Of a stretch of 64,000 nucleotides of DNA, positions 1 through 8,866 are shown piece after piece (the first letter of the stretch is position 1; the number at the start of each line of letters is the position of its first letter). The position numbers and the translations under genes were made by a program. The stretch spans positions 9,732,945-9,796,944 of the forward strand of contig NZ_CP069526.1 in the NCBI RefSeq assembly GCF_016889705.1. The letters are read 5' to 3'. Below the pieces are notes generated by a model that saw only the letters and a list, made by a program, of their open reading frames with translations, searched no databases and had not been told where the DNA came from. The DNA is from Amycolatopsis sp. FDAARGOS 1241 (lineage in GTDB: Bacteria; Actinomycetota; Actinomycetes; Mycobacteriales; Pseudonocardiaceae).

Positions 1-1677
1 GCCGACGAACGCCGCGCCGTCCAGGACCGGGTGACCGGCGAGATCACCGACGCCGCCGGCGCCCGGGCGGCCGCGGGAGCCCGGCTGGCCTGGCTGGTGG
101 GTGCCGGCGCGGCCGTCCTCTTCGGACTCGTCGCGTTCCTCGCCATCGCCGTCAGCCGCTCGATCGCCGACCCGCTGCGCCGCCTGACGTCCGCGGCCAC
201 GTCGGTCGCCGACCTCGCCGACGCCGAGCTCGTGCGCGTCGGCGACACCGAAGCCGTCGACGACCACACGCCGCGCCTCGCGACCATCGACGTCGCGTCC
301 GACGACGAGCTCGGCGCGCTCGCCACCGCGTTCAACCGGGTCCAGACCACTGCGGCCGCGTTGGTCGAACGCCAGACGCTGACGCGGCGCAACACGAGCC
401 TGATGTTCGCGAACGTCGCGAAGCGCACGCAGAACCTCGTCGGCCGCCAGCTCGCGCTCGTCGACGAACTCGAGCGCCACGAGCGGGACGAGCGCGCGCT
501 CGCCGGCCTGTTCCGGCTGGACCACCTGTCCGCGCGGCTGCGCCGCACGGCCGACAACCTCCTCGTCGTCTCCGGCATCCGCGACGACAACCCGATCGGT
601 GGCCCGATCCACCTGACCACGGCGGTGCGCGCGGCGCTGGCGGAGATCGAGGACTTCCCGCGCGTGCAGCTGGGCGAGATCCCCGACGTGCAGCTCGCTT
701 CGTCGCTGGGCGCCGACCTCGTGCGGCTGTTCGCCGAGCTGCTGGAGAACGCGACGTCGTTTTCCCCGCCGACCACGACCGTCGAGGTCGAGACGAGCTT
801 CCTCGACGACGGCGACCTCGTGGTGAGCATCGTCGACCACGGCATCGGCATGGCCGCGGAAACCCTCGAGCACGAGAACCGGCGCCTGGTCGAGCGCGAA
901 CGCCTGGAGCTGGCGCCGACGAGCGTGCTCGGCCTGTTCGTCGCCGGCCGGCTCGCCCGGCGGCACTCGCTGAGCGTCGAGCTGATCACGACGGAGGACA
1001 CCGGCGGTGTCACCGCGCGGGTCACGGTGCCGCGGGAGTTCTTCAGCCGCACGGCCGCGCCGGCGGCGCCGGCGCCGGTCGAGACCGCGCCCGCCGCGGA
1101 GGCCGCGGGCCTGTTCGACGCCGCGCCGCAGCCGGAGCCCCTCCCGGCGCCCGCGATCGCCGCTCTGGCCGTGCCGGCGGCGGGCGAGTTCACGTGGTTC
1201 CGCGACCCGAAGCCCGAACCGGAGTGGCCGGCCGCGGAACCGGCGGAGCAGGCGGAACCGGCGGAACGGACCAAGCCGGCCAAGCCGGGGGAGTCGTTCA
1301 GCGGCAGCCTCGACGGTGACGACCTGGCCACCGAGCTGTTCGCCGATCCGCCGCAGGCCGTGCCGGAGCAGCAGACGGTGGAGTCGGTCGTCGCCCGCGC
1401 CAAGGCGCTGGCCGAGCGGCTGGTCCGGGACAATCCGGGCACCGCGACGCAGCAGTTCGCGCCCGTCCGCCGCGTTCCCGGCGCCCAGCTGGCGCCCGGA
1501 CTGCGCGCCCAGCAGACGATCCGCATGCCGGTTCGCGCACTCACCCGGCGCGGTTTGCGTGATCCGGCCGCGGAACGGGCAGTCTTCGATTCGTACTCCG
1601 ACGGCGTGGCCAAAGCGGACGCGATCGCCGGTGCCGGTGTCGCCTGTGTCGACCAAGGAGGAGAGAACTCAGCATGA
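1..1677 (+). CDS. Conservon-type sensor histidine kinase-like protein (CvnA-like), 5' end outside window
   Basis: The reading frame is open from the first base, so this is the 3' part of a gene that starts upstream; the GTG at 31 is probably internal. Bases about 80-160 encode one membrane helix, followed by a HAMP linker (SIADPLRRLTSAATSVADL). Next comes a dimerisation-like region (RTQNLVGRQLALVDELERHE, LFRLDHL) and a GHKL ATPase domain with an N box (ELLENATSFSPP), a G1 box (DHGIGM) and VLGLFVAGRLARRH. The last ~200 residues are an Ala/Pro-rich tail. I see no canonical phospho-acceptor H box. This matches CvnA proteins of actinobacterial conservons, which act with a roadblock protein, a DUF742 protein and a Ras-like GTPase. 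Its stop overlaps the next start (ATGA), so the two genes are translationally coupled. The family assignment is confident; the signal sensed is unknown. Confidence 0.9.
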   Translation, partial: ADERRAVQDRVTGEITDAAGARAAAGARLAWLVGAGAAVLFGLVAFLAIAVSRSIADPLRRLTSAATSVADLADAELVRVGDTEAVDDHTPRLATIDVASDDELGALATAFNRVQTTAAALVERQTLTRRNTSLMFANVAKRTQNLVGRQLALVDELERHERDERALAGLFRLDHLSARLRRTADNLLVVSGIRDDNPIGGPIHLTTAVRAALAEIEDFPRVQLGEIPDVQLASSLGADLVRLFAELLENATSFSPPTTTVEVETSFLDDGDLVVSIVDHGIGMAAETLEHENRRLVERERLELAPTSVLGLFVAGRLARRHSLSVELITTEDTGGVTARVTVPREFFSRTAAPAAPAPVETAPAAEAAGLFDAAPQPEPLPAPAIAALAVPAAGEFTWFRDPKPEPEWPAAEPAEQAEPAERTKPAKPGESFSGSLDGDDLATELFADPPQAVPEQQTVESVVARAKALAERLVRDNPGTATQQFAPVRRVPGAQLAPGLRAQQTIRMPVRALTRRGLRDPAAERAVFDSYSDGVAKADAIAGAGVACVDQGGENSA

Positions 1678-2102
1678 CGGTTCCCGCAGTCAGCGCCGAG
1701 GCGCAGAACTTCAACTGGCTGGTCAACCGCTTCGCGCTCCACACCGCCGGCGCGATCGCCGCGCTCGCGGTGTCGTCCGACGGGCTGCTGATCGCCATGT
1801 CGCAGGAGCTCGAGCGCGCCAACGCCGACCGCCTCGCCGCCATCTCCTCCGCGATGCTCGGCCTCGCCCAGGGAGTCGCCGACAGCCATCCGCTGGGCGC
1901 CCCGGACAAGGTCGTCGTCGAACTCGAGCGCGGGTACCTGCTGGTCTGCACCATCAGCATCGGCTGCTCGCTGGGCGTGCTGGCGAACAAGCAGGCCAGC
2001 CTGGGCACGATCGCGTACGAGATGGCCATGTTCGCCAACCGCGCGACCGAGGTGCTGACCCCGGGCCTCATCGAGGAACTCAAGAACGTGGTCGGCAGCT
2101 AG
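1674..2102 (+). CDS. Roadblock/LC7 domain protein (CvnB-like)
   Basis: A 142-residue protein whose ATG overlaps the stop of the kinase-like gene by four bases. It has the roadblock/LC7 pattern: AEAQNFNWLVNRFALHTAG, the strand AIAALAVSSDGLLIAMS, a helix around ERANADRLAAISSAMLGLAQ, and VVVELERGYLLVCTISIG. In conservons this protein pairs with the sensor kinase-like protein and is thought to regulate a small Ras-like GTPase. Here no DUF742 or GTPase gene follows; the next feature is the SRP RNA gene. The locus is therefore a two-gene conservon remnant, or its other members lie elsewhere. A GGAGGAGAG ribosome-binding site lies at 1659-1667. Confidence 0.9.
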   Translation: MTVPAVSAEAQNFNWLVNRFALHTAGAIAALAVSSDGLLIAMSQELERANADRLAAISSAMLGLAQGVADSHPLGAPDKVVVELERGYLLVCTISIGCSLGVLANKQASLGTIAYEMAMFANRATEVLTPGLIEELKNVVGS

Positions 2103-2120
2103 CGGCCGGACCCCCTCCGG

Positions 2121-2126
2121 TACACT
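2121..2126 (+). promoter_or_regulatory. Probable -10 box of the SRP RNA gene
   Basis: TACACT lies seven bases upstream of the first base of the closing stem of the SRP RNA, a suitable distance for a sigma-70-type -10 element. I could not identify a convincing -35 box. The position is inferred from spacing only. Confidence 0.45.
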
Positions 2127-2133
2127 CGACGAC

Positions 2134-2220
2134 GGACCCCGCGCGGCGTCCACCCTGTGAACCTCCCCAGGGCCGGAAGGCAGCAAGGATAAGCAGGCTC
2201 TGACGGGTGCGCGGGGTCCC
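2134..2220 (+). ncRNA. ffs: Signal recognition particle RNA, small bacterial type (4.5S-like)
   Basis: The conserved SRP domain IV loop is visible: GGGCCGGAAGGCAGCAAGG (2170-2188), followed by GATAAGCAGGCTCTGACGGG. The ends GGACCCCGCGC (2134-2144) and GCGCGGGGTCC (2209-2219) form a perfect closing stem, followed by CCTTCTTTTTT as a terminator tract. The RNA binds Ffh and targets nascent membrane proteins to the translocon. The gene lies just upstream of the dnaX region, as in mycobacteria. End positions come from the closing stem and could be off by a few bases. Confidence 0.93.
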
Positions 2221-2240
2221 CTTCTTTTTTCGGGGCTTTT

Positions 2241-3107
2241 TCAGAAGAGTCCGAGCAGGTCTTCCGGCGGCTGCGGCACGGCGATTTCCTCGCCGTCGCG
2301 GATCGGCGCTGCCTTGCCGCGGAGCTTCTCGACGTCGGTGCCGGCCACGCAGCGGGCCGGGTAAGCCGACGAAGCCGCCCTGCGCGTCAGCACGTCCACC
2401 GGCAGCTCGACCTTCGCCGCGGCCACCACGAGGTTCCCGAACCGCCGCCCCCGCAGCACGCCCGGTTCGGCCAGCAGCACGACCTGGGGGAAGACCTCCG
2501 CCACCGTCGCCAGGAACCGCCGGACGAACGGCAGCCCCGGCCCGTCCGTCACGTTCGCCAGCAGCACGCCGGCGCCCCGCAGTACGCGGCCCACGTCGGC
2601 GATGAACTCGAGCGAAGCCAGCCCGCCCGCGAACGACGCCCGCTCGAAGGCGTCGAGCACGACCAGGTCCGCCGACGCGTCGCGTCGCGACCGCACGCCC
2701 TCGCGGCCGCCCTCGATCCGGACCTTCAGCCGCGGCACGCTGCGCAGCTCGAGCTGTTCGCGCACGAGGTCGATCAGCGGCCCGTCCGCGTCGAACACCA
2801 GCTGCCGCGAGCCGGGCCGCGTCGCGGCGACGTACCGCGCGAGCGTGCAGCCGGCACCGCCCACGTGCAGCGCGTCGAGCGGACCGGTCGGCAGGCAGTC
2901 GACGACGTCGCCGAGCCGCCGGACGTAGTCGAACTCCAAGTTGGTCGGGTCGTCGAGGTCGACGTACGACTGCGCGACCCCGTCGACGGAGATGAGCCAC
3001 GCGTTCGGCCGGTCGGCGTCGGCGAGCAGCTCGGCGGTCCCGAAGCGCACGGGATACTGCCCGGGCTTCGGCCCGCCCTTGTCGCGGCCTCGGGCAGAAC
3101 GGCTCAC
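2241..3107 (-). CDS. Spermidine synthase-like (SpeE-fold) protein
   Basis: A 288-residue protein with a Rossmann methyltransferase-type fold related to spermidine synthases: DALHVGGAGCTLARYVAATRP (motif I), QLVFDADGPLIDLVREQL (motif II), DLVVLDAFERASF and LRGAGVLLANVTDGPGLPF. Actinobacteria carry many such proteins whose role as polyamine synthases is untested; a methyltransferase or aminopropyltransferase role cannot be separated from sequence alone. I chose GTG at 3107 (VSRSARGRDKG) because AAAGGA lies just upstream on this strand. The frame stays open to 3242, but that extension is non-conserved in character. It converges on the SRP RNA, with only the T-rich terminator between them. Confidence 0.82.
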   Translation of the reverse strand: MSRSARGRDKGGPKPGQYPVRFGTAELLADADRPNAWLISVDGVAQSYVDLDDPTNLEFDYVRRLGDVVDCLPTGPLDALHVGGAGCTLARYVAATRPGSRQLVFDADGPLIDLVREQLELRSVPRLKVRIEGGREGVRSRRDASADLVVLDAFERASFAGGLASLEFIADVGRVLRGAGVLLANVTDGPGLPFVRRFLATVAEVFPQVVLLAEPGVLRGRRFGNLVVAAAKVELPVDVLTRRAASSAYPARCVAGTDVEKLRGKAAPIRDGEEIAVPQPPEDLLGLF

Positions 3108-3229
3108 GGGGGTCCTTTCGTCAGGAGTCCGTTCGAGCGTACTTGCGGGCCATCGGGAACGACGCGAAACGGTTGTGCCCCCCGATCGATACCTCTTCGG
3201 AAGATCCTTTACCGAATTGGGGGAACCCT

Positions 3230-4819
3230 TTGAACGGGACAAGACTGCTCGTCGCCGGGGCCGTGCTCGCGCTCGGCCTGGGCGTCGCGGTGCCGGCGAG
3301 CGCCGACGTGCTGAGCGACCGCGCCCAGGCCGTCTCGCTGTACGAAACCGGCGGCCCGGTCGTGTCGGCCGCGGCGGGCAAGGCGCTGCTCGGCACCGCC
3401 GACGAGCTGCGCGAGTTTCTGGTCACCGGCCGGCAGAATGCGCAGGACACCGACGAGCGGCTGCTGGTCGACCAGGCCGTGGCCGCGGGAGGACCGGCCG
3501 TGAAGGCGAACGGGCAGAAGGCGCTCGATGGCACGCCCGACGACATCCGTGCGTTCCTCGCCACCGGCCTGCAGAAGGCCCGCGAGATCGACGAGAACCT
3601 CCTGGTGAACCAGGCCATGTCGGCCGGCGGCCCCAGCGTGAAGCGGGCCGCGCAGATCGCGCTCGACGGCACCCCGGCCGACGTCCACGAGTTCCTGCAG
3701 ACCGGTCTCGCCCAGGCACAGGCCGACGACGACCGCGTGCGCGCCACGCAGCTCATGTCGGCCGGCGGACCCGAAGCGCACGCCGCGGGGCAGCAGGCAC
3801 TGGACGGCACGATCGAGGACGTCCGCTACTACCTGTCGATCTGGAACGGCGTCGCGGCCGCCGGCGACACCGAGCTCACGGCTGTCACGCACCAGCGTGA
3901 CCTCGCGCTCCAGGCCTGGGTCCACCGGGGTAGGGCCGAGGCGCTGGCGGCGGCGGATGCGGCGGCGAAGCTCGCCCGCGACGCCCGGCAGGCGAACGCC
4001 GCTCGGCTCGACGCCCAGCTGGCGGCGGGCCAGGCCGCCGGGCAGGCGGCGTCGGCGGCCGACGCCAAGGCCAAGGCGGACGCGCAGGCCAAGGCCGACG
4101 AAGCCGCCCGGCTGCTGGCCGAGAAGGACCGGCAGCTGGCCGAGGCCGTGGCGCCGGGCACGGATCCCGCCCTCGCGCTGACCGACGGCCGCTCGGCCGC
4201 GCTGTACCTGCTGCGCAACGGCGGGACGGCGGTCCGCACCGCTTCGCGTGCGGCGCTGAGCGGCACCGACGAGGACGTCACCGCGTTCGTCCGCGCCGGG
4301 CTGGACACCGCGCAGGAAGCCGACGACCGCGCCGCCGTCGCGGCCATCGCGAACGGTGACGGCAAGGCCGCGCTGAAGCAGGCCGCGGCCGACGCGCTGG
4401 CCGGGACCTGGGCCGACGTCAAGGAGTTCCTGCGCACCAAGCAGTACCCCGGCAAGGACACCGACGACCGCGTCACGGTCGACCAGATCTTGGCCGCCGG
4501 TGGCCCGGCCACACGCGAGGCGGCGCAGCGCGCGCTCGACGGCACGGCCGAGGACATCCGTGAGTTCCTGGCGACCGGTCAGTATGTCGTGAAGCTGATC
4601 GACCAGCGCATCGCGGTCAACCAGGCCATCTCGGCGGGCGGGCCCGAGGTCAATGCCGTCGCACAAGGCGTGCTCGACGGGCCCGACTCCGGCCTCGCGC
4701 CGTTCCTGGCCGGCCAGCTGCCGCGAGCGAAGCAGCGGGACGCGTTCACCGCCGATCACGTGGCGAAGGTGAACGCGCTGGTCGCGGACGCGGCGAGGAT
4801 CGCGGCCGCGGTGCGCTGA
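3230..4819 (+). CDS. Secreted ALF-repeat protein
   Basis: I place the start at TTG 3230, which has GGGGGAA upstream and begins a clear signal peptide (LNGTRLLVAGAVLALGLGVA, then VPASA-DV). The mature protein carries about eight copies of a ~45-residue repeat with the pattern ALDGTxxDIRxFLxTG followed by AxxxDxRxxVxQxxxAGGP. This is the ALF repeat, a short repeat of unknown function in actinobacterial secreted proteins. Four copies precede and four follow an Ala-rich, Lys/Asp-containing coiled-coil-like stretch (bases about 3930-4160, e.g. AAGQAASAADAKAKADAQAK). No catalytic motif is visible. It is transcribed divergently from the spermidine synthase-like gene. Confidence 0.85.
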   Translation: MNGTRLLVAGAVLALGLGVAVPASADVLSDRAQAVSLYETGGPVVSAAAGKALLGTADELREFLVTGRQNAQDTDERLLVDQAVAAGGPAVKANGQKALDGTPDDIRAFLATGLQKAREIDENLLVNQAMSAGGPSVKRAAQIALDGTPADVHEFLQTGLAQAQADDDRVRATQLMSAGGPEAHAAGQQALDGTIEDVRYYLSIWNGVAAAGDTELTAVTHQRDLALQAWVHRGRAEALAAADAAAKLARDARQANAARLDAQLAAGQAAGQAASAADAKAKADAQAKADEAARLLAEKDRQLAEAVAPGTDPALALTDGRSAALYLLRNGGTAVRTASRAALSGTDEDVTAFVRAGLDTAQEADDRAAVAAIANGDGKAALKQAAADALAGTWADVKEFLRTKQYPGKDTDDRVTVDQILAAGGPATREAAQRALDGTAEDIREFLATGQYVVKLIDQRIAVNQAISAGGPEVNAVAQGVLDGPDSGLAPFLAGQLPRAKQRDAFTADHVAKVNALVADAARIAAAVR

Positions 4820-4864
4820 CCTGGCCAGGCGAAGGTTGTCGGCCGGTGCCGGTAGTCTCGCGGG

Positions 4865-7126
4865 GTGGCTCTCGCGCTGTACCGCAAGTACCGTCCGGCG
4901 ACCTTCGCCGAGGTCGTCGGCCAAGAGCATGTGACCGAACCGCTGCGGACCGCGCTCAAGGCGGGCCGCATCAATCACGCGTACCTCTTCTCCGGTCCGC
5001 GCGGCTGCGGCAAGACGTCGAGCGCGCGCATCATGGCGCGGTCGCTCAACTGCGTCGAAGGGCCCACACCGGACCCGTGCGGCAAGTGCAACTCGTGCCG
5101 CGCGCTGGCGCCCGAGGGCCCCGGCAGCGTCGACGTCACCGAACTCGACGCCGCCAGCCACGGTGGTGTCGACGACGCCCGCGAGCTGCGGGACAAGGCG
5201 TTCTACGCGCCCGCCGAATCGCGCTACCGCGTGTTCATCATCGACGAGGCGCACATGGTCACCACGCAGGGCTTCAACGCTCTGCTGAAGATCGTGGAGG
5301 AGCCGCCCGAACACCTGATCTTCATCTTCGCGACGACCGAGCCGGACAAGGTGCTCACCACCATCCGCTCGCGCACGCACCACTACCCGTTCCGCCTCAT
5401 CCCGCCGAGTTCGATGCGGGAGCTGCTGGAGCGCAACGTCGCGGCCGAGGGCGCCCAGGTCGAACCCGCCGTGTACCCGCTGGTGATCCGTGCGGGCGGG
5501 GGGTCCGCCCGCGACACGCAGTCGGTGCTCGACCAGCTGCTGGCGGGCGCGGGGCCGGAGGGCGTCACGTACCAGCGGGCGGTGTCGCTGCTGGGCGTCA
5601 CCGACGTCGCGCTGATCGACGACATGGTCGACGCGCTGTCGGCCGAGGACTCCGCCACGGTGTTCAGCACGGTCGAAAAGCTCGCCGAAGCGGGCCACGA
5701 CCCGCGCCGGTTCGCGACGGACCTGCTCGACCGGCTGCGCGACCTGGTCCTGATGCGGTCGGTGCCCGAAGCCGGCGAACGCGGCCTGGTGTCCGCGCCC
5801 GCCGAGGAACTGGCGCGCATGGCGGCGCAGGCCGAGCGCATCGGGCTGGCCACGCTGTCCCGCTACGCGGATATCGTCCACAACGGACTCCTGGAGATGC
5901 GCGGCGCCACCTCGCCCCGGCTCGTGCTCGAGCTGCTGTGCGCGCGGATGCTGCTGCCGTCGGTCACCGAGGCCGAAAAGGCTTTGCTGGCGAGGATCGA
6001 ACGCCTCGAACGCCGCTCCGTGGTCGCCGGCGGCGGGGGTGAGGCGGGGGTCGAGCCGCCGGTGCGCCCCACCGGGGAGCGGGAGTTCCAGCGTCCTTCA
6101 CAGCGGGCTGCCGCTGCGGAACCGGCAGCTGCCGCTTCGCCGGCCCAGGCGCCGGCTGCCGCGCCGCCGCAGGCTCCGGCTGGTCGAGCTCAGGCGAGTG
6201 CCGCCGCGCCGCCGGCGAGCGAGGCTGCTGCCCCGGCTGCCGGCCAGGCTCCGGCTGCGGGTCAGTCCGCGCCGGCTGGCGGCCAGGGTCCGACTCCGGC
6301 TGCGGGCTGGTCCGCCCCGGCTGCCGGTAGGGCTCCGGCTTCGGGCCAGTCCGCACCAGCGGCCCAGACTTCGGCCCCGCCCGCTGCCGCACCCGCACGA
6401 CCGGCCGACGATGGCTGGGGCACTGCGCGAACCCCGGGCGGTGGCGAGCCTTCCGGTGGTGCGGCCCAGCCCACGCCGTCCGCGGAACCGGCCGCCGCGT
6501 CGGGTCCGGCCGGTGGCCTCGACGCGGCCGCGATCCGCAACGTCTGGCCCCAGCTGCTCACCGCGTTGCGCAAGTTCACCGGCGGCCGCAGCCTCGAAGC
6601 CATGCTCACACAGGCGACGGTCGCCGAGGTCGACGGCTCGCACGTGACGCTCACGCACAAGTCCGAGCCACTCGCCCGGCGCCTGTCCGATCAGGACAAC
6701 GCCCGCAAGATCGCCGGTGCCCTCACCGACGTCCTCGGTGGCGAGTGGCAGGTCCGCTGCGTCCACGGCACTGCGCCGGCCGCGTCCCCGGCCCGCTCGG
6801 CTCCGCAGCGCCAGCAGGCCGCGCCCGCGCCGGAACGCTCCTTCACCCGCCCGTCGGCGGCCCCGGCCCAGCAGCCTCCCCCCGCGGCCCCGCAGCCGGC
6901 CGCCCCGGAGCCCCCGCGCGCCCCGGAGCCGCCTGCGCGCCCCAAGGTCACCACCACCGAGCCGGACATCCCGCTCCCGCCGGAACCCACCGACGAGGAC
7001 GACGACATCTACTCGGAGGACTCGAGCCCGGTCCCGCCGCCCCCGCCACCCGCCCCGGAGGACGACCCGGACGAGATCGCCCGCAAGCTCATCGCCGACC
7101 ACCTGGGCGCCCGCCCGCTGGACTGA
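4865..7126 (+). CDS. dnaX: DNA polymerase III subunit gamma/tau
   Basis: A 753-residue clamp-loader ATPase. The N-terminal AAA+ module begins at ALALYRKYRPATFAEVVGQ, has a Walker A GPRGCGKTSSAR, a four-cysteine zinc site (CVEGPTPDPCGKCNSCRAL), Walker B FIIDEAHMV and sensor 1 IFATTEPDKV. The middle (bases about 6100-6500) is an Ala/Pro/Gly/Gln-rich low-complexity linker with near-repeats of PAAGQSAPA. A tau-like domain follows (IRNVWPQLLTALRKFTGGRS), then an acidic, proline-rich tail. The start is GTG 4865, 45 bases after the ALF gene. I see no frameshift signal, so a single full-length product is expected. This is an essential replication gene. Confidence 0.97.
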   Translation: MALALYRKYRPATFAEVVGQEHVTEPLRTALKAGRINHAYLFSGPRGCGKTSSARIMARSLNCVEGPTPDPCGKCNSCRALAPEGPGSVDVTELDAASHGGVDDARELRDKAFYAPAESRYRVFIIDEAHMVTTQGFNALLKIVEEPPEHLIFIFATTEPDKVLTTIRSRTHHYPFRLIPPSSMRELLERNVAAEGAQVEPAVYPLVIRAGGGSARDTQSVLDQLLAGAGPEGVTYQRAVSLLGVTDVALIDDMVDALSAEDSATVFSTVEKLAEAGHDPRRFATDLLDRLRDLVLMRSVPEAGERGLVSAPAEELARMAAQAERIGLATLSRYADIVHNGLLEMRGATSPRLVLELLCARMLLPSVTEAEKALLARIERLERRSVVAGGGGEAGVEPPVRPTGEREFQRPSQRAAAAEPAAAASPAQAPAAAPPQAPAGRAQASAAAPPASEAAAPAAGQAPAAGQSAPAGGQGPTPAAGWSAPAAGRAPASGQSAPAAQTSAPPAAAPARPADDGWGTARTPGGGEPSGGAAQPTPSAEPAAASGPAGGLDAAAIRNVWPQLLTALRKFTGGRSLEAMLTQATVAEVDGSHVTLTHKSEPLARRLSDQDNARKIAGALTDVLGGEWQVRCVHGTAPAASPARSAPQRQQAAPAPERSFTRPSAAPAQQPPPAAPQPAAPEPPRAPEPPARPKVTTTEPDIPLPPEPTDEDDDIYSEDSSPVPPPPPPAPEDDPDEIARKLIADHLGARPLD

Positions 7127-8866
7127 GCCCGCGCCGCCGCTCGCCCCTGAGAGCCCGGCCGCGCGCCGGTCCCACACACGAGCGGACCTTTCGCGTGGCG
7201 AACGGCCCCTGGTCCCGCCTGCGCTGTGTCGCCGCGGCCCCAGGCGCCGAGCGACGCCCGGTGGTGCCGGCGCTCTTCACCGGGCCGTGGACACGGGGCT
7301 CCAGCTCGCCGCACGGGCAGGCGGCGTTCCTTCCCGGTCCCGTGAAGGACTTCCCGGCCGTGCGGTGCTTGTGCTTGAGTGGGCCTTTCGCTCGGCGAAT
7401 GGTCCGGTCCCGCGTGGGTCGCGCCGTCGAGGCTTCGGGTGCCGATCGACGCCGACAGCACCTGGCGCTCGTCACGGGTCGTGCGACGCCTGCCTCCTGG
7501 ACGAGGCCCCGTCGGCCGCGTGGGCTGGCGGCATGCCGTCCCCCTCCGCGAAGGGATTTCCCGGCCGTGCGGGGCTTGTGCTTGAGTGGGTCTTTCGCTC
7601 GGCGAATGGTCCGGTTCGGCGTGGGTCGCGACGTCGAGGCTTCGGGTGCCGATCGACCCTGCCAGCACCCGGCGCTCGTCTCGGGTCGTGCGATACCTGT
7701 CTGCTGGACGGGCTCCTGCTCGCCGCACGGGCAGGCGGCGTTCCTTCCCAGTCCCGTGAAGGAGTTACCGGCGGTGCGGGGCTTGTGTACGAGCGGACCT
7801 TTCGCTCGGCGAACGGCCCGGTCGCGCCGTCGAGGCGTCGGGTGCCGATCGACCCTGCCAGCACTTGGCGCTCGTCTCGGGTCGTGCGATGCCTGCCTGC
7901 TGGACGAGGCCCCGTCGTCGGCCGCGTGGGCTGGCGGCATGCCGTCCCCGTCCGCGAAGGGAGTTACCGGCCGTGCGGGGCTTGTGCACTAGGGGACCTT
8001 TCGCTCGGCGAATGGTCCGGTCGCGCCGTCGAGGCTTCGGGTGTCGATCGACCCTGTCAGCGCCCGGCGCTCGTTTTGGGGCGTGCGATGCCTGCCTGCT
8101 GGACGGGCCCTTGTCCGCCGCGTGGGCAGGCGGCATGCTTTTTCCGTCCGGGGAGGGAGTTACCGGCGGTGCGGGGCTTGTGCACGAGCGGACCTTTCGC
8201 TCGGCGAACGGCCCGGTCGCGCCGTCGAGGCGTCGGGTGCCGATCGACCCTGCCAGCACTTGGCGCTCGTCTCGGGTCGTGCGATGCCTGCCTGCTGGAC
8301 GGGCCCTTGTCCGCCGCGTGGGCAGGCGGCATGCCATCCCCGTCTGGGGAGGGAGTTACCGGCCGTGCAGGGCTTGTGCACGAGCGGACCTTTCGCCCCG
8401 CGAACGGGCCACCGTCACGCCGGAACTCTGTCGTCGCGGTTTCGGGTGTCGATCTACGTCCGGTGGTGTCGGCGGTCTTCACCGGGCCGCGGATGCGCGC
8501 CTGTCGGATGGGGCCCCCGCCTGCCGCACGGTGGCTGCGTGGGTCGGCGGCGTGCTTCCCCCCGTCCTGGGACGAGTTACTACCGGGCCCGCGAACGAGT
8601 GGACCTTTCGCGCAACGAACGAGATTCGGTGGCACCGGCGCTTGGCTCGGGTCGTTGGCTCCCTGCCCGCTGGACGAGGGTTTGCCCGCCGCAGCCTGAC
8701 TGCGTGGGCGACGACGTCATTTTCAGGCCTGGGAAACAGTTACCGATCGGGCTCGCGCACGAGTGGACCGTTCGCGCGGCGAACGGAAAGAGTGGCTCGT
8801 CGCGTGCCCGGGTACCGACCGATGCTCGGCGGCACGTTCTCCAGCCACCCCGGCCGGGCCGACCCC
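7127..8866. repeat. Gene-free tandem array: nine degenerate units of about 200 bp
   Basis: No convincing gene lies between dnaX and the amidase gene. The region consists of degenerate tandem units whose cores (consensus AGYGGACCTTTCGCTCGGCG) start near 7181, 7378, 7585, 7791, 7990, 8185, 8381, 8596 and 8761. Spacings are therefore about 197, 207, 206, 199, 195, 196, 215 and 165 bases. Central units also share CGGGTGCCGATCGACCCTG, CGTGCGATGCCTGCCTGCTG and GGAGTTACCGGC. The core is a near-palindrome (CCTTTCGC-TCG-GCGAACGG), perfect in the last copy (CCGTTCGC-GCG-GCGAACGG). Unit lengths are not consistent multiples of three, so the long open frames across it are a by-product of GC content. Confidence 0.8.

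Noticed and set aside
3209..5881. 890-codon minus-strand frame antisense to the ALF gene and dnaX
   Set aside because: It is the mirror of two confidently assigned genes, a normal effect of third-position GC.
4865..7126. Programmed frameshift in dnaX giving a short gamma subunit
   Set aside because: No slippery A-run with downstream structure is seen in the region where the short form would end.
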